Shown here in pieces: positions 25,205 to 33,970 of a stretch of DNA of 64,000 nucleotides; positions within the stretch are counted from its first letter, which is position 1; the number at the start of each line of letters is the position of its first letter. The stretch comes from Bryobacteraceae bacterium (GTDB lineage Bacteria > Acidobacteriota > Terriglobia > Bryobacterales > Bryobacteraceae), in the NCBI GenBank assembly GCA_019752335.1, contig JAIEMJ010000005.1, forward strand, positions 1 through 64,000, written 5' to 3'. The notes below the pieces were generated by a model. The model had not been told where the DNA came from and searched no databases. It saw only the letters and a list, made by a program, of their open reading frames with translations. A program made the position numbers and the translations under genes.

Positions 25205-27049
25205 TCACTTCACCGCTGGCGCCACCGGCAAAACGACATGCGACGGATAGCGCACGCTGTGATGCACGGTGTTATCCTGCGTCACCATACGCCGATTCTT
25301 CCCCAACGGTTCGCCGGTGCCCGGGTTCACGTCGAATCGTGGGAAGTTGGAGCTCGAGATGTCCACCCGGATGCGGTGCCCCTTCTTGAAAACATTCGCC
25401 GTAGGAAAGGGAGTAATGGTGAACTCGTACACCTGCGCGGGCGTCAGCAGCACCTGGTGGTCACGGGTGGCACGATACCGCCCTCGGACGATTGCGTCAG
25501 TGAGGTTCAGGTCGTAGCCGCCCGGCCACGTGGGGCTGGGCGGGTACACATCCACCAGTTTGGCCGTGAAGTCAGTGTCCGTTCGGTTGGTCGACCCATG
25601 CAGCGTCACCGTGATCGGGCCGATCACCGTCACGTCTTCGGTTAGCGGTTCGGTCTGAAACACCACGACGTCGCTCCGGGAGCGCAGTGGCATGAACGGC
25701 GCCGCCGACGGCGGAAAGCGCGGGTCCTCACGCTGGTCGTAGGCGCCGTCCTTGAGCCGCGCCGACGAGCCTCCGCCGATCGTCGGCACCGGGTGGGCGG
25801 GATCAAAAGTGTAGGTGGTGGACGACTGCGCGGCCACCGGCTTCACGGTCGACAGCGTGCCGTCGCCGTGGAAGTAGTAGTTGACGAACTTCGTGCCCGG
25901 CACCGGCCAACTCGGGTAGTCCCGCCACGTCCCGCCGTGGAAGAGCCGTCCGTCGCCGTCTTTATGGCCGTCGCCGAGCCCCATCACGAACAGCCGCACC
26001 GGTGCTTCGTTTTCCACTCCGGTGGGGAGCCCTTTCATGAAGTGGTCGAACCAACGCACATGGAACGCCGTCTGGAAATCGGGGATGGCGGCTTCGGCTC
26101 CAAACGCCACGTCCCCGGCGAACGGCCGCAGATTGCCGCTATGCGTCCACGGCCCCACCAGGAGCCGCTGCGGCGTCTTGTGGCGACGCCTCAGTTCGGT
26201 GAAGTTCTGGAACGTCCCGGCGAGGAAAATGTCGTACCAGCCGCCCACATGTAGCATGGGGACGTCGGCTGTTTCGCCGTAGTGCTCTGACCAGTTCACC
26301 ATCCGGTCCTTCCAGAAGCCGTCGTAGTCGGCGTGCTCGAAGAAGTCCAGATACCAAGCCTCGTACGTCGGCTCGACGCTGAGCGGGTTCAGGCCGCGCC
26401 TCATGGGCTGCAGAGCATACCAAGTCTCCACCTTCTCGCGTTCCAGCAGCGCCTTCACCTCCGGACGCTTGGCGTCGGCCAGCAGTTGGGTCCAGGCCCA
26501 AGTGAGTTGGCGCCCCATCTCGTAAGTCCCGCGGTAACGCACGCCGTGGTCCCACCCATTGGCGAGGCCACCCATGTTCAGCAACAGCGCGGCCAGCGAC
26601 GGAGGCTTCAGTTGCGCCGCTCCCGCCTGCGAGTGCGCCGCGAAGGGCTGTCCCCACATCCCCACCTGGCCATTCGCAAACGGCTGCCGCGCCAGCCACT
26701 CGATCACATCGTAGCCATCGGTGGCGTCCGCCGGCTGCACCTTCAGGAACACCCCTTGCGAGTTGTACCGCCCACGCAGACTCTGCACCGCCACCACGTA
26801 GCCCCGCTCAGCAAAGTACCTCGCCGAGGCCGCTAGCGTCTCTCGCGCGTACGGCGTGCGGTTCAGCAGCACCGGCAGCTTTCCCGTGAACACGGCGCCA
26901 TTTGAAGAAGGACGATACAAATCAGTCGCCATCAATTTGCCGTCGCGCACCGGAATCATGACGTCCCGCGTGACGACTACACCATCCTGCGCCCCGGCGG
27001 CCGTGGCCATCACTCCGAGCGCCACCAGCCTGGCGAATTTAATTCCCAC
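25205..27049 (-). CDS. CocE/NonD-family hydrolase lacking the nucleophile serine
   Basis: A 614-residue protein with a probable signal peptide (MGIKFARLVALGVMATAAGAQ), an alpha/beta-hydrolase of the CocE/X-Pro dipeptidyl-peptidase (S15) type and the C-terminal jelly-roll (VTLHGSTNRTDTDFTAKLVDVYPP). Tyr67 (NRTPYARE), Asp273 (GGWYDIFLAG) and His303 (GPWTHSG) sit where the family's oxyanion Tyr and catalytic Asp/His are expected. The nucleophile elbow, normally GxSYxG, reads GMWGQPFAAHSQ: Pro135 replaces the Ser. Otherwise length and domains are normal. It may be inactive, a binding protein, or use another residue (Ser140 is nearby). Confidence 0.85.
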   Translation of the reverse strand: MGIKFARLVALGVMATAAGAQDGVVVTRDVMIPVRDGKLMATDLYRPSSNGAVFTGKLPVLLNRTPYARETLAASARYFAERGYVVAVQSLRGRYNSQGVFLKVQPADATDGYDVIEWLARQPFANGQVGMWGQPFAAHSQAGAAQLKPPSLAALLLNMGGLANGWDHGVRYRGTYEMGRQLTWAWTQLLADAKRPEVKALLEREKVETWYALQPMRRGLNPLSVEPTYEAWYLDFFEHADYDGFWKDRMVNWSEHYGETADVPMLHVGGWYDIFLAGTFQNFTELRRRHKTPQRLLVGPWTHSGNLRPFAGDVAFGAEAAIPDFQTAFHVRWFDHFMKGLPTGVENEAPVRLFVMGLGDGHKDGDGRLFHGGTWRDYPSWPVPGTKFVNYYFHGDGTLSTVKPVAAQSSTTYTFDPAHPVPTIGGGSSARLKDGAYDQREDPRFPPSAAPFMPLRSRSDVVVFQTEPLTEDVTVIGPITVTLHGSTNRTDTDFTAKLVDVYPPSPTWPGGYDLNLTDAIVRGRYRATRDHQVLLTPAQVYEFTITPFPTANVFKKGHRIRVDISSSNFPRFDVNPGTGEPLGKNRRMVTQDNTVHHSVRYPSHVVLPVAPAVK

Positions 27050-27242
27050 GTTGGATCTCCTTAGGAAGCGATCCGTTCACCACACAACCCACGCTACGCG
27101 AAGTGTGCTGGCCAGGGCTATTCCCGCTTTCGCGGTAGCCGCTCTCGCGGAACTTCCGCGTGCCAATCTGTTCGCTCTCCTTAGTGCATGCACTTCGCAC
27201 ACGATAGCATGTTCCACCAGACTTGGCCCTGGACGGCGCCAC

Positions 27243-27271
27243 GTGAAAACGTATATACGTTGCGATACAAT
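27243..27271 (+). promoter_or_regulatory. brnTA promoter with palindromic operator in the spacer
   Basis: A GTGAAA -35-like box (27243-27248) and TACAAT -10 box (27266-27271) are 17 bases apart. A perfect 14-bp palindrome AACGTATATACGTT (27248-27261) fills most of the spacer. BrnT/BrnA systems are autoregulated by the antitoxin-containing complex, and this is the obvious candidate operator. The GTG start of brnT lies only eight bases after the -10 box, so the message could be nearly leaderless. Confidence 0.55.
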
Positions 27272-27278
27272 TGCTTCA

Positions 27279-27542
27279 GTGGCCAACGAGATCGAATTCG
27301 ATTGGGACGCCGAGAACACGAAACACCTCGATGCACACAGGGTGTTGCCCGACGAGTTCGAACAGGTTGACTTGGCTTTCGACGTGGTTGGCGACGAAGA
27401 GCGGTACCGCTCCGCCGGCCTTACGAATAGCGGCCGTTTGTTGTCTGTGGCGTGGACGATTCGCGACGGCAAGGTGCGTGCCATCACCGCCTTTCCGGCA
27501 AGCGTGTCCGATAGGAAGATGTTTCTGGAGAAACGCAAATGA
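27279..27542 (+). CDS. brnT: BrnT-family toxin (type II ribonuclease toxin)
   Basis: An 87-residue protein with the BrnT (DUF497) pattern: the start EIEFDWDAENTKHLDAHRV followed by DEFEQVDLAFD, the central GLTNSGRLLSVAWTIRDGKVRAITAF, and the basic tail SDRKMFLEKRK. BrnT toxins are RelE-fold ribonucleases that arrest translation and are bound by BrnA. The frame is open far upstream (to 26856), antisense to the CocE-like gene; the GTG at 27279 gives the usual family length and follows a promoter, so I chose it. The antitoxin gene overlaps its stop (ATGA), the normal BrnT-then-BrnA order. Confidence 0.8.
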   Translation: MANEIEFDWDAENTKHLDAHRVLPDEFEQVDLAFDVVGDEERYRSAGLTNSGRLLSVAWTIRDGKVRAITAFPASVSDRKMFLEKRK

Positions 27543-27883
27543 CGAAGCAGTTTGAGAAGAAAGCGCAGCGAGCCGTACCGGCCTTCGCCCCTGAGGCGGA
27601 AGAAGCTGCGTGGTGGTACAAAAACCGCAACGTGCATGGGAAAGAACTCCTCGCCGCTCTGAGCAGCGGTGAAGCCGTGGTGCTGACCAAAGCGAAGTTG
27701 CAAGAGCGGATAGCGGCATCCAAGAAGGTGGCGGCTCCTGTAGTGTCGCTTCGGATCCCCGCCGCGGACTTGGCTTTGGCCCGCAAGCAGGCCGAACACA
27801 AGGGCCTGCCCTACCAGACGTACATCAAATCACTGCTGCACGAAACACTCACTGAGCGAGAAAAGCGCAAGGGGGGGTGGTAG
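27539..27883 (+). CDS. brnA: BrnA/CopG-type antitoxin
   Basis: A 114-residue protein: an N-terminal toxin-contact segment (PAFAPEAEEAAWWYKNR) and a C-terminal ribbon-helix-helix DNA-binding part (VSLRIPAADLALARKQAEHKGLPYQTYIKSLLHETL), as in CopG-type antitoxins. It should neutralise BrnT and repress the operon by binding the palindrome upstream. Its start overlaps the brnT stop by four bases. A clearly related but frameshifted antitoxin lies at 47895-48229. It converges on mnmA with six bases between. Confidence 0.82.
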   Translation: MTKQFEKKAQRAVPAFAPEAEEAAWWYKNRNVHGKELLAALSSGEAVVLTKAKLQERIAASKKVAAPVVSLRIPAADLALARKQAEHKGLPYQTYIKSLLHETLTEREKRKGGW

Positions 27884-27889
27884 GTTATT

Positions 27890-28999
27890 CTACGAAGCGA
27901 TCCACCCGCCCCCGAGCACGACCTCGCCCGAGTAAAAGACCGCGGCCTGACCCGGCGTCACCGCCCGCTGCGGCGCGTCGAAGCGCACCTGCACGCCCGA
28001 TGCCGTCGGCGTCAGCGTCGCCGGCGCTGGCGTGTGGCGATTCCGGATCCTCACCTCCGCCCGGATCGGCGCCACCGGCGGCGCGATCGAAATCCAGTTA
28101 ATCTGCTCCACCGCCAAGTCAGTCCGCAACAAGTCGGAATTCGCGCCCACCACCACCTGCCGCGTCACCGGATTCGTCTCAATCACATACAGCGGCTCCG
28201 GTTTCTGCCGCTTCACCTCGATGCCCTTCCGTTGGCCCACCGTGAAGTGATGCACGCCCGCATGTTCGCCGAGCACTTCGCCGTCCGGCGTCACCACCTG
28301 GCCCGACACCTGCTCCGGCGCGATGCCTTGCTCGCGAAAATAGGCGTCGATGAACGCGGCGTAGTCGCCGTTGGGGACAAAGCAGATCTCCTGGCTATCC
28401 GGCTTCTCGGCCACCGGCAGACCCAAGCCGATCGCTAACTCGCGCACCTGCGGCTTCAACATGCCGCCCAGCGGAAACATCGTACGCGCCAGTTGCGACT
28501 GCGTCAGGCCGAAGAGGAAATACGTCTGGTCCTTGGTCGTGTCGGCGCTGCGCAGCATCTGCCAACGGCCGCTCGCTTCGTCGAACTGGATCCGCGCATA
28601 GTGCCCCGTTGCGATCTTCTCGGCGCCCACGCCATCGGCCATCTCCAGAAACTGATCGAACTTGATGAAGTTGTTGCACAGCGTGCAAGGAATTGGCGTG
28701 CGTCCGGCGAGATACTCATCGACGAACGGCTTCACCACGTGTTGCTCGAAACGGTCCTCAAAGTTGACGACGTAATAGGGAATGCCCACAAAATTCGCGA
28801 CGGCGCGGGCGTCGTAGACGTCATCGAGCGAACAGCAGCGTCCCGTCGCTTTGTCCGTCGCCAACTCCGGCAAGCGGCGCTGATTCCAGAGTTGCATCGT
28901 CAGGCCGACGCAAGGGTAGCCCTCGCGATGCAGCAGTCCGGCGACAACCGATGAATCTACCCCTCCCGACATCGCGACGGCAATCGTAGGTTTAGACAT
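27890..28999 (-). CDS. mnmA: tRNA-specific 2-thiouridylase MnmA
   Basis: A 369-residue enzyme that adenylates and thiolates U34 of Lys, Glu and Gln tRNAs. PP-loop AMSGGVDSS at 9-17, the GRCCSLDDVYDA region, catalytic Cys108 in CTLCNNFIKF, TGHYAR, and the second catalytic Cys206 in SQEICFVPNGDY are all present, and the length is normal. Its start overlaps the end of the cysteine desulfurase gene by eight bases, which fits a sulfur-relay operon: desulfurase persulfide to MnmA. A tRNA-Lys(UUU), a substrate type, is encoded in the same window. Confidence 0.95.
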   Translation of the reverse strand: MSKPTIAVAMSGGVDSSVVAGLLHREGYPCVGLTMQLWNQRRLPELATDKATGRCCSLDDVYDARAVANFVGIPYYVVNFEDRFEQHVVKPFVDEYLAGRTPIPCTLCNNFIKFDQFLEMADGVGAEKIATGHYARIQFDEASGRWQMLRSADTTKDQTYFLFGLTQSQLARTMFPLGGMLKPQVRELAIGLGLPVAEKPDSQEICFVPNGDYAAFIDAYFREQGIAPEQVSGQVVTPDGEVLGEHAGVHHFTVGQRKGIEVKRQKPEPLYVIETNPVTRQVVVGANSDLLRTDLAVEQINWISIAPPVAPIRAEVRIRNRHTPAPATLTPTASGVQVRFDAPQRAVTPGQAAVFYSGEVVLGGGWIAS

Positions 29000-30086
29000 A
29001 AGCAGGCGACAACTTCCTTAAACGGGCGACCACGGGTTCGAGAGCATCCACCAACGCCAGCACCTCGGCCTCGGTGTTGGCGCGGCCCAGCGAAAAACGC
29101 AAACAGGAGCGCGCATCCTCGCGCGAAAGGCCGATCGCCGTCAGCACGTGCGACGGCTCCACCGCGCCGCTTGAACACGCTGACCCGCTCGATACCGCGA
29201 AACCGCGCAGGTCCAAACCGATCACCAGCGGCTCGCCTTCAATGCCTTCGAAGAGAACATTCGCCGTGTTGGCGACCCGAGGCGCGCCCGCGCCATTCAC
29301 GCGCGTGCGCGGAATCCGCCGCAGGATCTCGCGCTCCAGTTGATCCCGCAACTCCGGGCCCACGGCCGATAGATCCATGCACGCCGCGCCGAACGCCACC
29401 GCGCCAGCGACATTCTCCGTGCCGGGCCGCCGATCCCGCTCGTGATGGCCGCCAAACGTCACCTTGCGCACCGGCACCCGCGCAATCAACGCGCCGATGC
29501 CTTGGGGTCCGTAAACCTTGTGGGCACTGAGCGTCACCAGTTCGGCCGGATAGATCGCCGTCTTGCCCAAGGCCTGCACCGCGTCGGTGTGCAGCGGCAC
29601 GCCGTATTCGCGCGCGACGGCGTGGACGAGAGCCAAAGGCTGAATCGTCCCCAGCTCATTGTTGACGCTCATCACCGAAATCAGCGCCGTCTCGGGCCGG
29701 ATCGCGCGGCGGATCTCGTCCGGGTCCACCAGACCCTGGCCATCCACCCCTACCACCGTCACGTCCAACTCGCGCGCCGGGCTCAGCACCGCCGGATGCT
29801 CCACGGCCGTCGTCACCACGTGCCGCTTCCCTGCCCGCAGACTGCCGAAGATCGCCAGGTTATTCGCTTCCGTGCCGCCGCCCGTGAAAATCACCTGATC
29901 CGGCTTCGCCTGCGCCGCCGCGGCCACCTGGCGCCGCGCCTGCTCCAGCCGCTGCTTCGCCTCCTGCCCAAAGCGATGGATGGACGAGGCGTTGCCCGGG
30001 GCGTCGCGCAGACACGCTGTCAAAGCCGCCAAAGCGGCCTCCGAGATGGGCGTCGTCGCGTTATGGTCAAAATAGGAACGGAGCAC
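28992..30086 (-). CDS. Cysteine desulfurase (NifS/IscS family)
   Basis: A PLP enzyme that takes sulfur from cysteine as an enzyme persulfide. From GTG 30086 the protein (364 residues) begins MLRSYFDHNATTP, the family-typical N-terminus, so I prefer it to the longer open frame reaching 30371. PLP lysine Lys190 is in LSAHKVYGPQG, the Asp in LHTDAVQALG contacts PLP, and the sulfur-accepting Cys304 is in SSGSACSSG. It directly precedes and overlaps mnmA and is probably its sulfur donor. Its start is only 18 bases from the divergent SAM hydrolase start. Confidence 0.92.
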   Translation of the reverse strand: MLRSYFDHNATTPISEAALAALTACLRDAPGNASSIHRFGQEAKQRLEQARRQVAAAAQAKPDQVIFTGGGTEANNLAIFGSLRAGKRHVVTTAVEHPAVLSPARELDVTVVGVDGQGLVDPDEIRRAIRPETALISVMSVNNELGTIQPLALVHAVAREYGVPLHTDAVQALGKTAIYPAELVTLSAHKVYGPQGIGALIARVPVRKVTFGGHHERDRRPGTENVAGAVAFGAACMDLSAVGPELRDQLEREILRRIPRTRVNGAGAPRVANTANVLFEGIEGEPLVIGLDLRGFAVSSGSACSSGAVEPSHVLTAIGLSREDARSCLRFSLGRANTEAEVLALVDALEPVVARLRKLSPAYV

Positions 30087-30104
30087 GGCTCCTTCTAGTT
30101 TCCC

Positions 30105-30908
30105 ATGCGCCAGCCAATTCTCACACTCACCACTGACTTTGGTCTCCACGACCACTTCGTCGCCACCATGAAAGGCGTCATCCTCGGCCTCTGTCCCACC
30201 GCCCGCCTCGTCGACATCACGCACGACATCGCGCCCTTCGAAATCTCCGAAGGTGCCTTCACGCTGATGGAGGCCTGGCAGGCATTTCCGAAGAAGACCA
30301 TCCACGTGGGCGTCGTCGACCCCGGCGTCGGTAGTGCGCGCCGCCCCATCCTCGTCGAGGCTGGCGGCCACTACTTCGTCGGACCCGACAACGGCCTCTT
30401 CGCCATGATCTACGGCCCGTTGTTAGACCGCGGCGAGCCCGTCCGCGTCCGCCACCTCACCAACGAAGCCTACTTCCGGCAGCCCCTCAGCCGCACCTTC
30501 CACGGCCGCGACATCTTCGCGCCCGTCGCCGCGCACCTGGCCAGCGGCGTCACCCCCGCCAAGTTCGGTCCCCGCATCGACGACTTCCTCAAGATCCACA
30601 ACTTCTGGCCAACCCGCACCTCAAAGCGCCTCTGGACCGGACAAGTCCTCAAGATTGACCGGTTCGGCAACCTCATCTCGAACTTCTCCGAAGCCGAGTT
30701 CGGCGAAATCAAAACCCGCCCCTTCGCCCTCAACATCGGCACCGAAAAGATACAACGCCTGGCCTTGAACTACGCCGAGGTCCCCTTCGGCGAGCCCGTG
30801 GCGATCATTGGCAGCTCCGGCTTTGTGGAGGTCTGCGTGAATCAGGGGCACGCCGCGAAGCAACTGGGCTGCGGCGTCGGCGCGCCGATCGAATTGCAGA
30901 TCTGGTAA
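30105..30908 (+). CDS. SAM hydroxide adenosyltransferase (DUF62) family protein
   Basis: A 267-residue protein of the fluorinase/SAM-hydrolase (DUF62) family: TLTTDFGLHDHFVATMKGV at the N-terminus, VDITHDIAPFEI, HVGVVDPGVGSARRPI, FVGPDNGLFA, and a C-terminal domain with KIDRFGNLISNF. Members split S-adenosylmethionine to adenosine and methionine using activated water. Residues typical of the chlorinase/fluorinase branch are not evident, so the hydrolase type is preferred. It is followed by the M14 peptidase gene after 90 bases on the same strand. Confidence 0.85.
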   Translation: MRQPILTLTTDFGLHDHFVATMKGVILGLCPTARLVDITHDIAPFEISEGAFTLMEAWQAFPKKTIHVGVVDPGVGSARRPILVEAGGHYFVGPDNGLFAMIYGPLLDRGEPVRVRHLTNEAYFRQPLSRTFHGRDIFAPVAAHLASGVTPAKFGPRIDDFLKIHNFWPTRTSKRLWTGQVLKIDRFGNLISNFSEAEFGEIKTRPFALNIGTEKIQRLALNYAEVPFGEPVAIIGSSGFVEVCVNQGHAAKQLGCGVGAPIELQIW

Positions 30909-30998
30909 GCCGCCCCCGTCCCGCGTTACACTCATCGAATACTTGCTTCCAGGCGACCGCGCCCCGTCTCGCCGCGCCGGACCTCGAAAGGTGACCTC

Positions 30999-33809
30999 AT
31001 GAAACTGCTTGCCAGCCTGCTCCTGCTTGCCGGGCTCCCCCTCCTCGCCCAGCCCGTACCCAAGATCACCACGCCCAAGGAGGCCCTCGGCTTCAACCTC
31101 GGCGACGACTACCAGATCGCCAACTACACCCAACTCGAAGCCTATTGGAAGAAGCTCGCCGCCGAATCGAACCGCATGAAGCTGGTCGAGATCGGCAAAA
31201 CCGGTGAGGGCCGTCCGCACTACATGGCCATCATCTCCTCGCCCGAAAACCTCAAGAATCTCGACAAATACAAGTCGATCGTCTCGCGCCTGGCCCTGGC
31301 CCAAGGCGTCGACGAAACCCAAGCCCGCCAGTTGGCCCGCGACGGCAAAGCCATCGTCTGGATCGACGGCGGACTCCACGCCAATGAGACCGTCGGCGCC
31401 CAGCAGTTGATGGAGACCGTCTACCAGTTGGTGAGCCGCACGGACCCCGAAACCCTGCGCATCCTCAACGACGACATCGTCCTCTGCGTCCAGGCCAACC
31501 CCGACGGACAGGAACTCGTCGCCGACTGGTACATGCGCGAGAAGGATCCCCTCAAGCGCAGCCTCAACAACCTGCCCCGCCTCTACAACAAGTACATCGG
31601 CCACGACAATAACCGCGACTTCTTCATGTCGGCCATGGTCGAAACCACCAACATGAACCGGCAGATGTTCGTCGAATGGTTCCCGCAGATCGTCTACAAC
31701 CACCACCAGACCGGGCCCGCCGGCGCCGTCATCTTCATGCCGCCCTTCCGCGACCCCTTCAACTACAACTTCGATCCGCTCGTCCCCCTCGGTATCGAAC
31801 TGGTCGGCACCGCGATGCACAGCCGGCTCGTCGCCGAAGGCAAGGGCGGCTCCGCCATGCGCAGCGGCGCGAATTACTCCACCTGGTGGAATGGCGGACT
31901 CCGCACCGTCACCTACTTCCACAACATGATCGGCCTGCTCACCGAGATCATCGGCGGCCCCACGCCCATGGACATCGCCCTCGTGCCCGACAAGCAACTC
32001 CCCTCCGGCGATTGGCCGCTGCCCATTCCGCCCGGCAAATGGCACTACCGTCAATCCATCGACTACGAGATCAGCAACAACTACGCCATTCTGGATCTCG
32101 CCTCGCGCTACCGCGAGACGTTCCTCTTTAACCAATGGCGCATGGGCGCCAACTCCATTGCCCGCGGCTCCACCGATACCTGGACCGTTACCCCCAAGCG
32201 CATCGAAGCCCTCAAGGCCGCCGCGCCCAAGCCCTCCCCCACCCGCGCCACGCCGACCGCCGAGGCGCCCGCCTCGGACTCCGGACCCACGCCGGGCCGC
32301 GGCGCCGGCATCCCCGCCGACCTCTACGCCAAGATCCTCCGCGACCCCAAATTCCGTGACCCCCGCGGCTACATCATCCCCGCCAACCAACCCGACTTCG
32401 GCACCGCCACCAAGTTCATCGCCGCCCTCCTCAAAACCGGCATCACCGTCCACCGCGCCACCGCCGCCTTCACCGTGGAAGGCAAGAGCTACCCCGCCAA
32501 CTCCTGGGTCATCAAAACCGCCCAAGCCTTTCGTCCCCACGTCCTCGACATGTTTGAGCCCCAGGACCACCCCAACGACTTCGCCTATCCCGGCGGCCCG
32601 CCCAACCGCCCCTACGACGTCGCCGGTTGGACCCTCGCCTACCAGATGGGCGTCAAGTTTGACCGTCTGCTGGACGACTTCACCGGCCCCTTCACCGTCG
32701 TGAAGAACGTCGCCGAAACGCCTGCCGCGCCGGTCACCGGCCCCACCAGCCCCGCCGGCTGGCTGCTCAGCCACAACCAAAACGACTCCTTCATCCTCAC
32801 CAACCGCCTGCTCAAGGCCGGCTGCGACGTCTACTGGCTGAAGCAGCCCATCAACGCCAACGGCCAGGACCTCGGCCCCGGAGCGGTCTGGGTGCCCAGG
32901 TGCGCCGCCGCCCCCTCCATCCTCTCCACCGGCGCCAAGCAACTCGGCGTCGCCGCCCATGGCGTCGCCCAGGCGCCCAAGGGCGACGCCCTGCAACTCA
33001 AGCCCATCCGCATCGGCCTCTACGACCAATACGGCGGTCTAATGCCCTCCGGTTGGACCCGCTGGGTCTTCGAGCAGTTCGAGTTCCCCTTCGAGCGTGT
33101 TTACCCTCAGACGCTCGATGCCGGCGACCTCAAGAGCCGCTTCGACGTCCTCGTCTTCGTCGACGGCGCGGCCCGCTTAGGCAACAACGCCACCGGCCGC
33201 GGCGCGCGCGGTGGGCCCCCCGGCCCCTCCGCCGATAGCGTCCCCGACGAATTCAAGGCCACCACAGGCCGCATCACCGCCGACAAGACCATGCCGCAAA
33301 TCAAGAAGTTCCTCGAAGCCGGCGGCCACGTCGTCACCATCGGCAGTTCGACGAGCATGGCGGAGTTGTTAGGCGTCTCCGTTAAAAGCGCGTTAACCGA
33401 AATGGGCCCCGACGGAAAGGAGCGCAACCTGCCCTCCGACAAGTTCTACATTCCCGGCTCCCTGGTGAAGGTGAAGGTAGACAACACCAATCCGCTCGCC
33501 TACGGCCTGGCGGAACAAGTGGACGTCTTCTTCGACAACAGCCCCGTCTTCCAACTCCCGCCCGACGCCCAACAGAAGAAGACCTCCGCCGTAGCCTGGT
33601 ACCAGGGCACGGACCTCCTCACCAGCGGCTGGGCCTGGGGCCAGCAATATCTCAACGGCGGCACCGCCATCGCCGAAGCCACGGTAGGAGAGGGCAAAGT
33701 GATCTTACTGGGCCCCGAAGTCGCATTCCGGGCCCAGCCCCACGGCACCTTCAAATTCCTCTTCAACGGCCTCTACTACGGCAGCGTGCGGCCGGCGGCG
33801 CTGAAGTAG
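30999..33809 (+). CDS. Secreted M14-family zinc carboxypeptidase-like protein
   Basis: A 936-residue protein with signal peptide (MKLLASLLLLAGLPLLAQ). The M14 zinc motif HxxE is His127-Glu130 in IDGGLHANETVGAQQ; the downstream NHHQTGPAG supplies the third zinc His region, and GLLTEIIGG is a candidate for the catalytic Glu segment. The rest (about 400-930) is not peptidase: a Pro/Ala-rich linker, then a glutamine-amidotransferase-like or Rossmann-type region (IRIGLYDQYGGLMPSGWTRWV ... VTIGSSTSMAELLG) ending in a beta-rich part. This long acidobacterial form probably trims peptides in the periplasm or outside. Codon use is very C-rich. Confidence 0.82.
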   Translation: MKLLASLLLLAGLPLLAQPVPKITTPKEALGFNLGDDYQIANYTQLEAYWKKLAAESNRMKLVEIGKTGEGRPHYMAIISSPENLKNLDKYKSIVSRLALAQGVDETQARQLARDGKAIVWIDGGLHANETVGAQQLMETVYQLVSRTDPETLRILNDDIVLCVQANPDGQELVADWYMREKDPLKRSLNNLPRLYNKYIGHDNNRDFFMSAMVETTNMNRQMFVEWFPQIVYNHHQTGPAGAVIFMPPFRDPFNYNFDPLVPLGIELVGTAMHSRLVAEGKGGSAMRSGANYSTWWNGGLRTVTYFHNMIGLLTEIIGGPTPMDIALVPDKQLPSGDWPLPIPPGKWHYRQSIDYEISNNYAILDLASRYRETFLFNQWRMGANSIARGSTDTWTVTPKRIEALKAAAPKPSPTRATPTAEAPASDSGPTPGRGAGIPADLYAKILRDPKFRDPRGYIIPANQPDFGTATKFIAALLKTGITVHRATAAFTVEGKSYPANSWVIKTAQAFRPHVLDMFEPQDHPNDFAYPGGPPNRPYDVAGWTLAYQMGVKFDRLLDDFTGPFTVVKNVAETPAAPVTGPTSPAGWLLSHNQNDSFILTNRLLKAGCDVYWLKQPINANGQDLGPGAVWVPRCAAAPSILSTGAKQLGVAAHGVAQAPKGDALQLKPIRIGLYDQYGGLMPSGWTRWVFEQFEFPFERVYPQTLDAGDLKSRFDVLVFVDGAARLGNNATGRGARGGPPGPSADSVPDEFKATTGRITADKTMPQIKKFLEAGGHVVTIGSSTSMAELLGVSVKSALTEMGPDGKERNLPSDKFYIPGSLVKVKVDNTNPLAYGLAEQVDVFFDNSPVFQLPPDAQQKKTSAVAWYQGTDLLTSGWAWGQQYLNGGTAIAEATVGEGKVILLGPEVAFRAQPHGTFKFLFNGLYYGSVRPAALK

Positions 33810-33827
33810 GTTTCCGTGAAACGGTCA

Positions 33828-33847
33828 TTTTCAGCAAATGCTGAAAA
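33828..33847. repeat. Inverted repeat after the M14 gene
   Basis: TTTTCAGCA and TGCTGAAAA pair with a two-base loop, 18 bases after the M14 peptidase stop. As RNA it forms a hairpin with an A/U-flanked stem that could act as a terminator on either strand. Confidence 0.45.
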
Positions 33848-33864
33848 CGGCACTCGGCCCAAAG

Positions 33865-33910
33865 CGGTTACGGGCTTCAGCCCGTAACCGGACAGACCGG
33901 AGGTCTGTCC
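33865..33910. repeat. Tandem pair of palindromic repeats
   Basis: The first palindrome (33865-33890) has arms CGGTTACGGGC and GCCCGTAACCG around TTCA. The second (33890-33910) has arms GGACAGACC and GGTCTGTCC around GGA and is followed by TAC. They share one base. The second belongs with the similar hairpins at 33971-33992 and 62020-62041. They occupy the 261-base gap between the M14 and DUF3857 genes, where no gene is seen. Confidence 0.75.
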
Positions 33911-33970
33911 TACACCGTTTGCGTTCGGCGACAATAGCGCCGCTTCCTGCTAACTCACAGCAACATAGTA

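Noticed and set aside
27050-27242. Possible extra gene before brnT
   Set aside because: Short frames here have no family resemblance and contain small tandem words (TTTCGCGG-like); most likely intergenic sequence with the CocE-like promoter.
30621-33029. An open frame of about 800 codons on the minus strand
   Set aside because: It is antisense to the M14 carboxypeptidase, whose C-rich third positions keep the opposite strand open; its translation is low-complexity Gly/Val/Asp without any motif.
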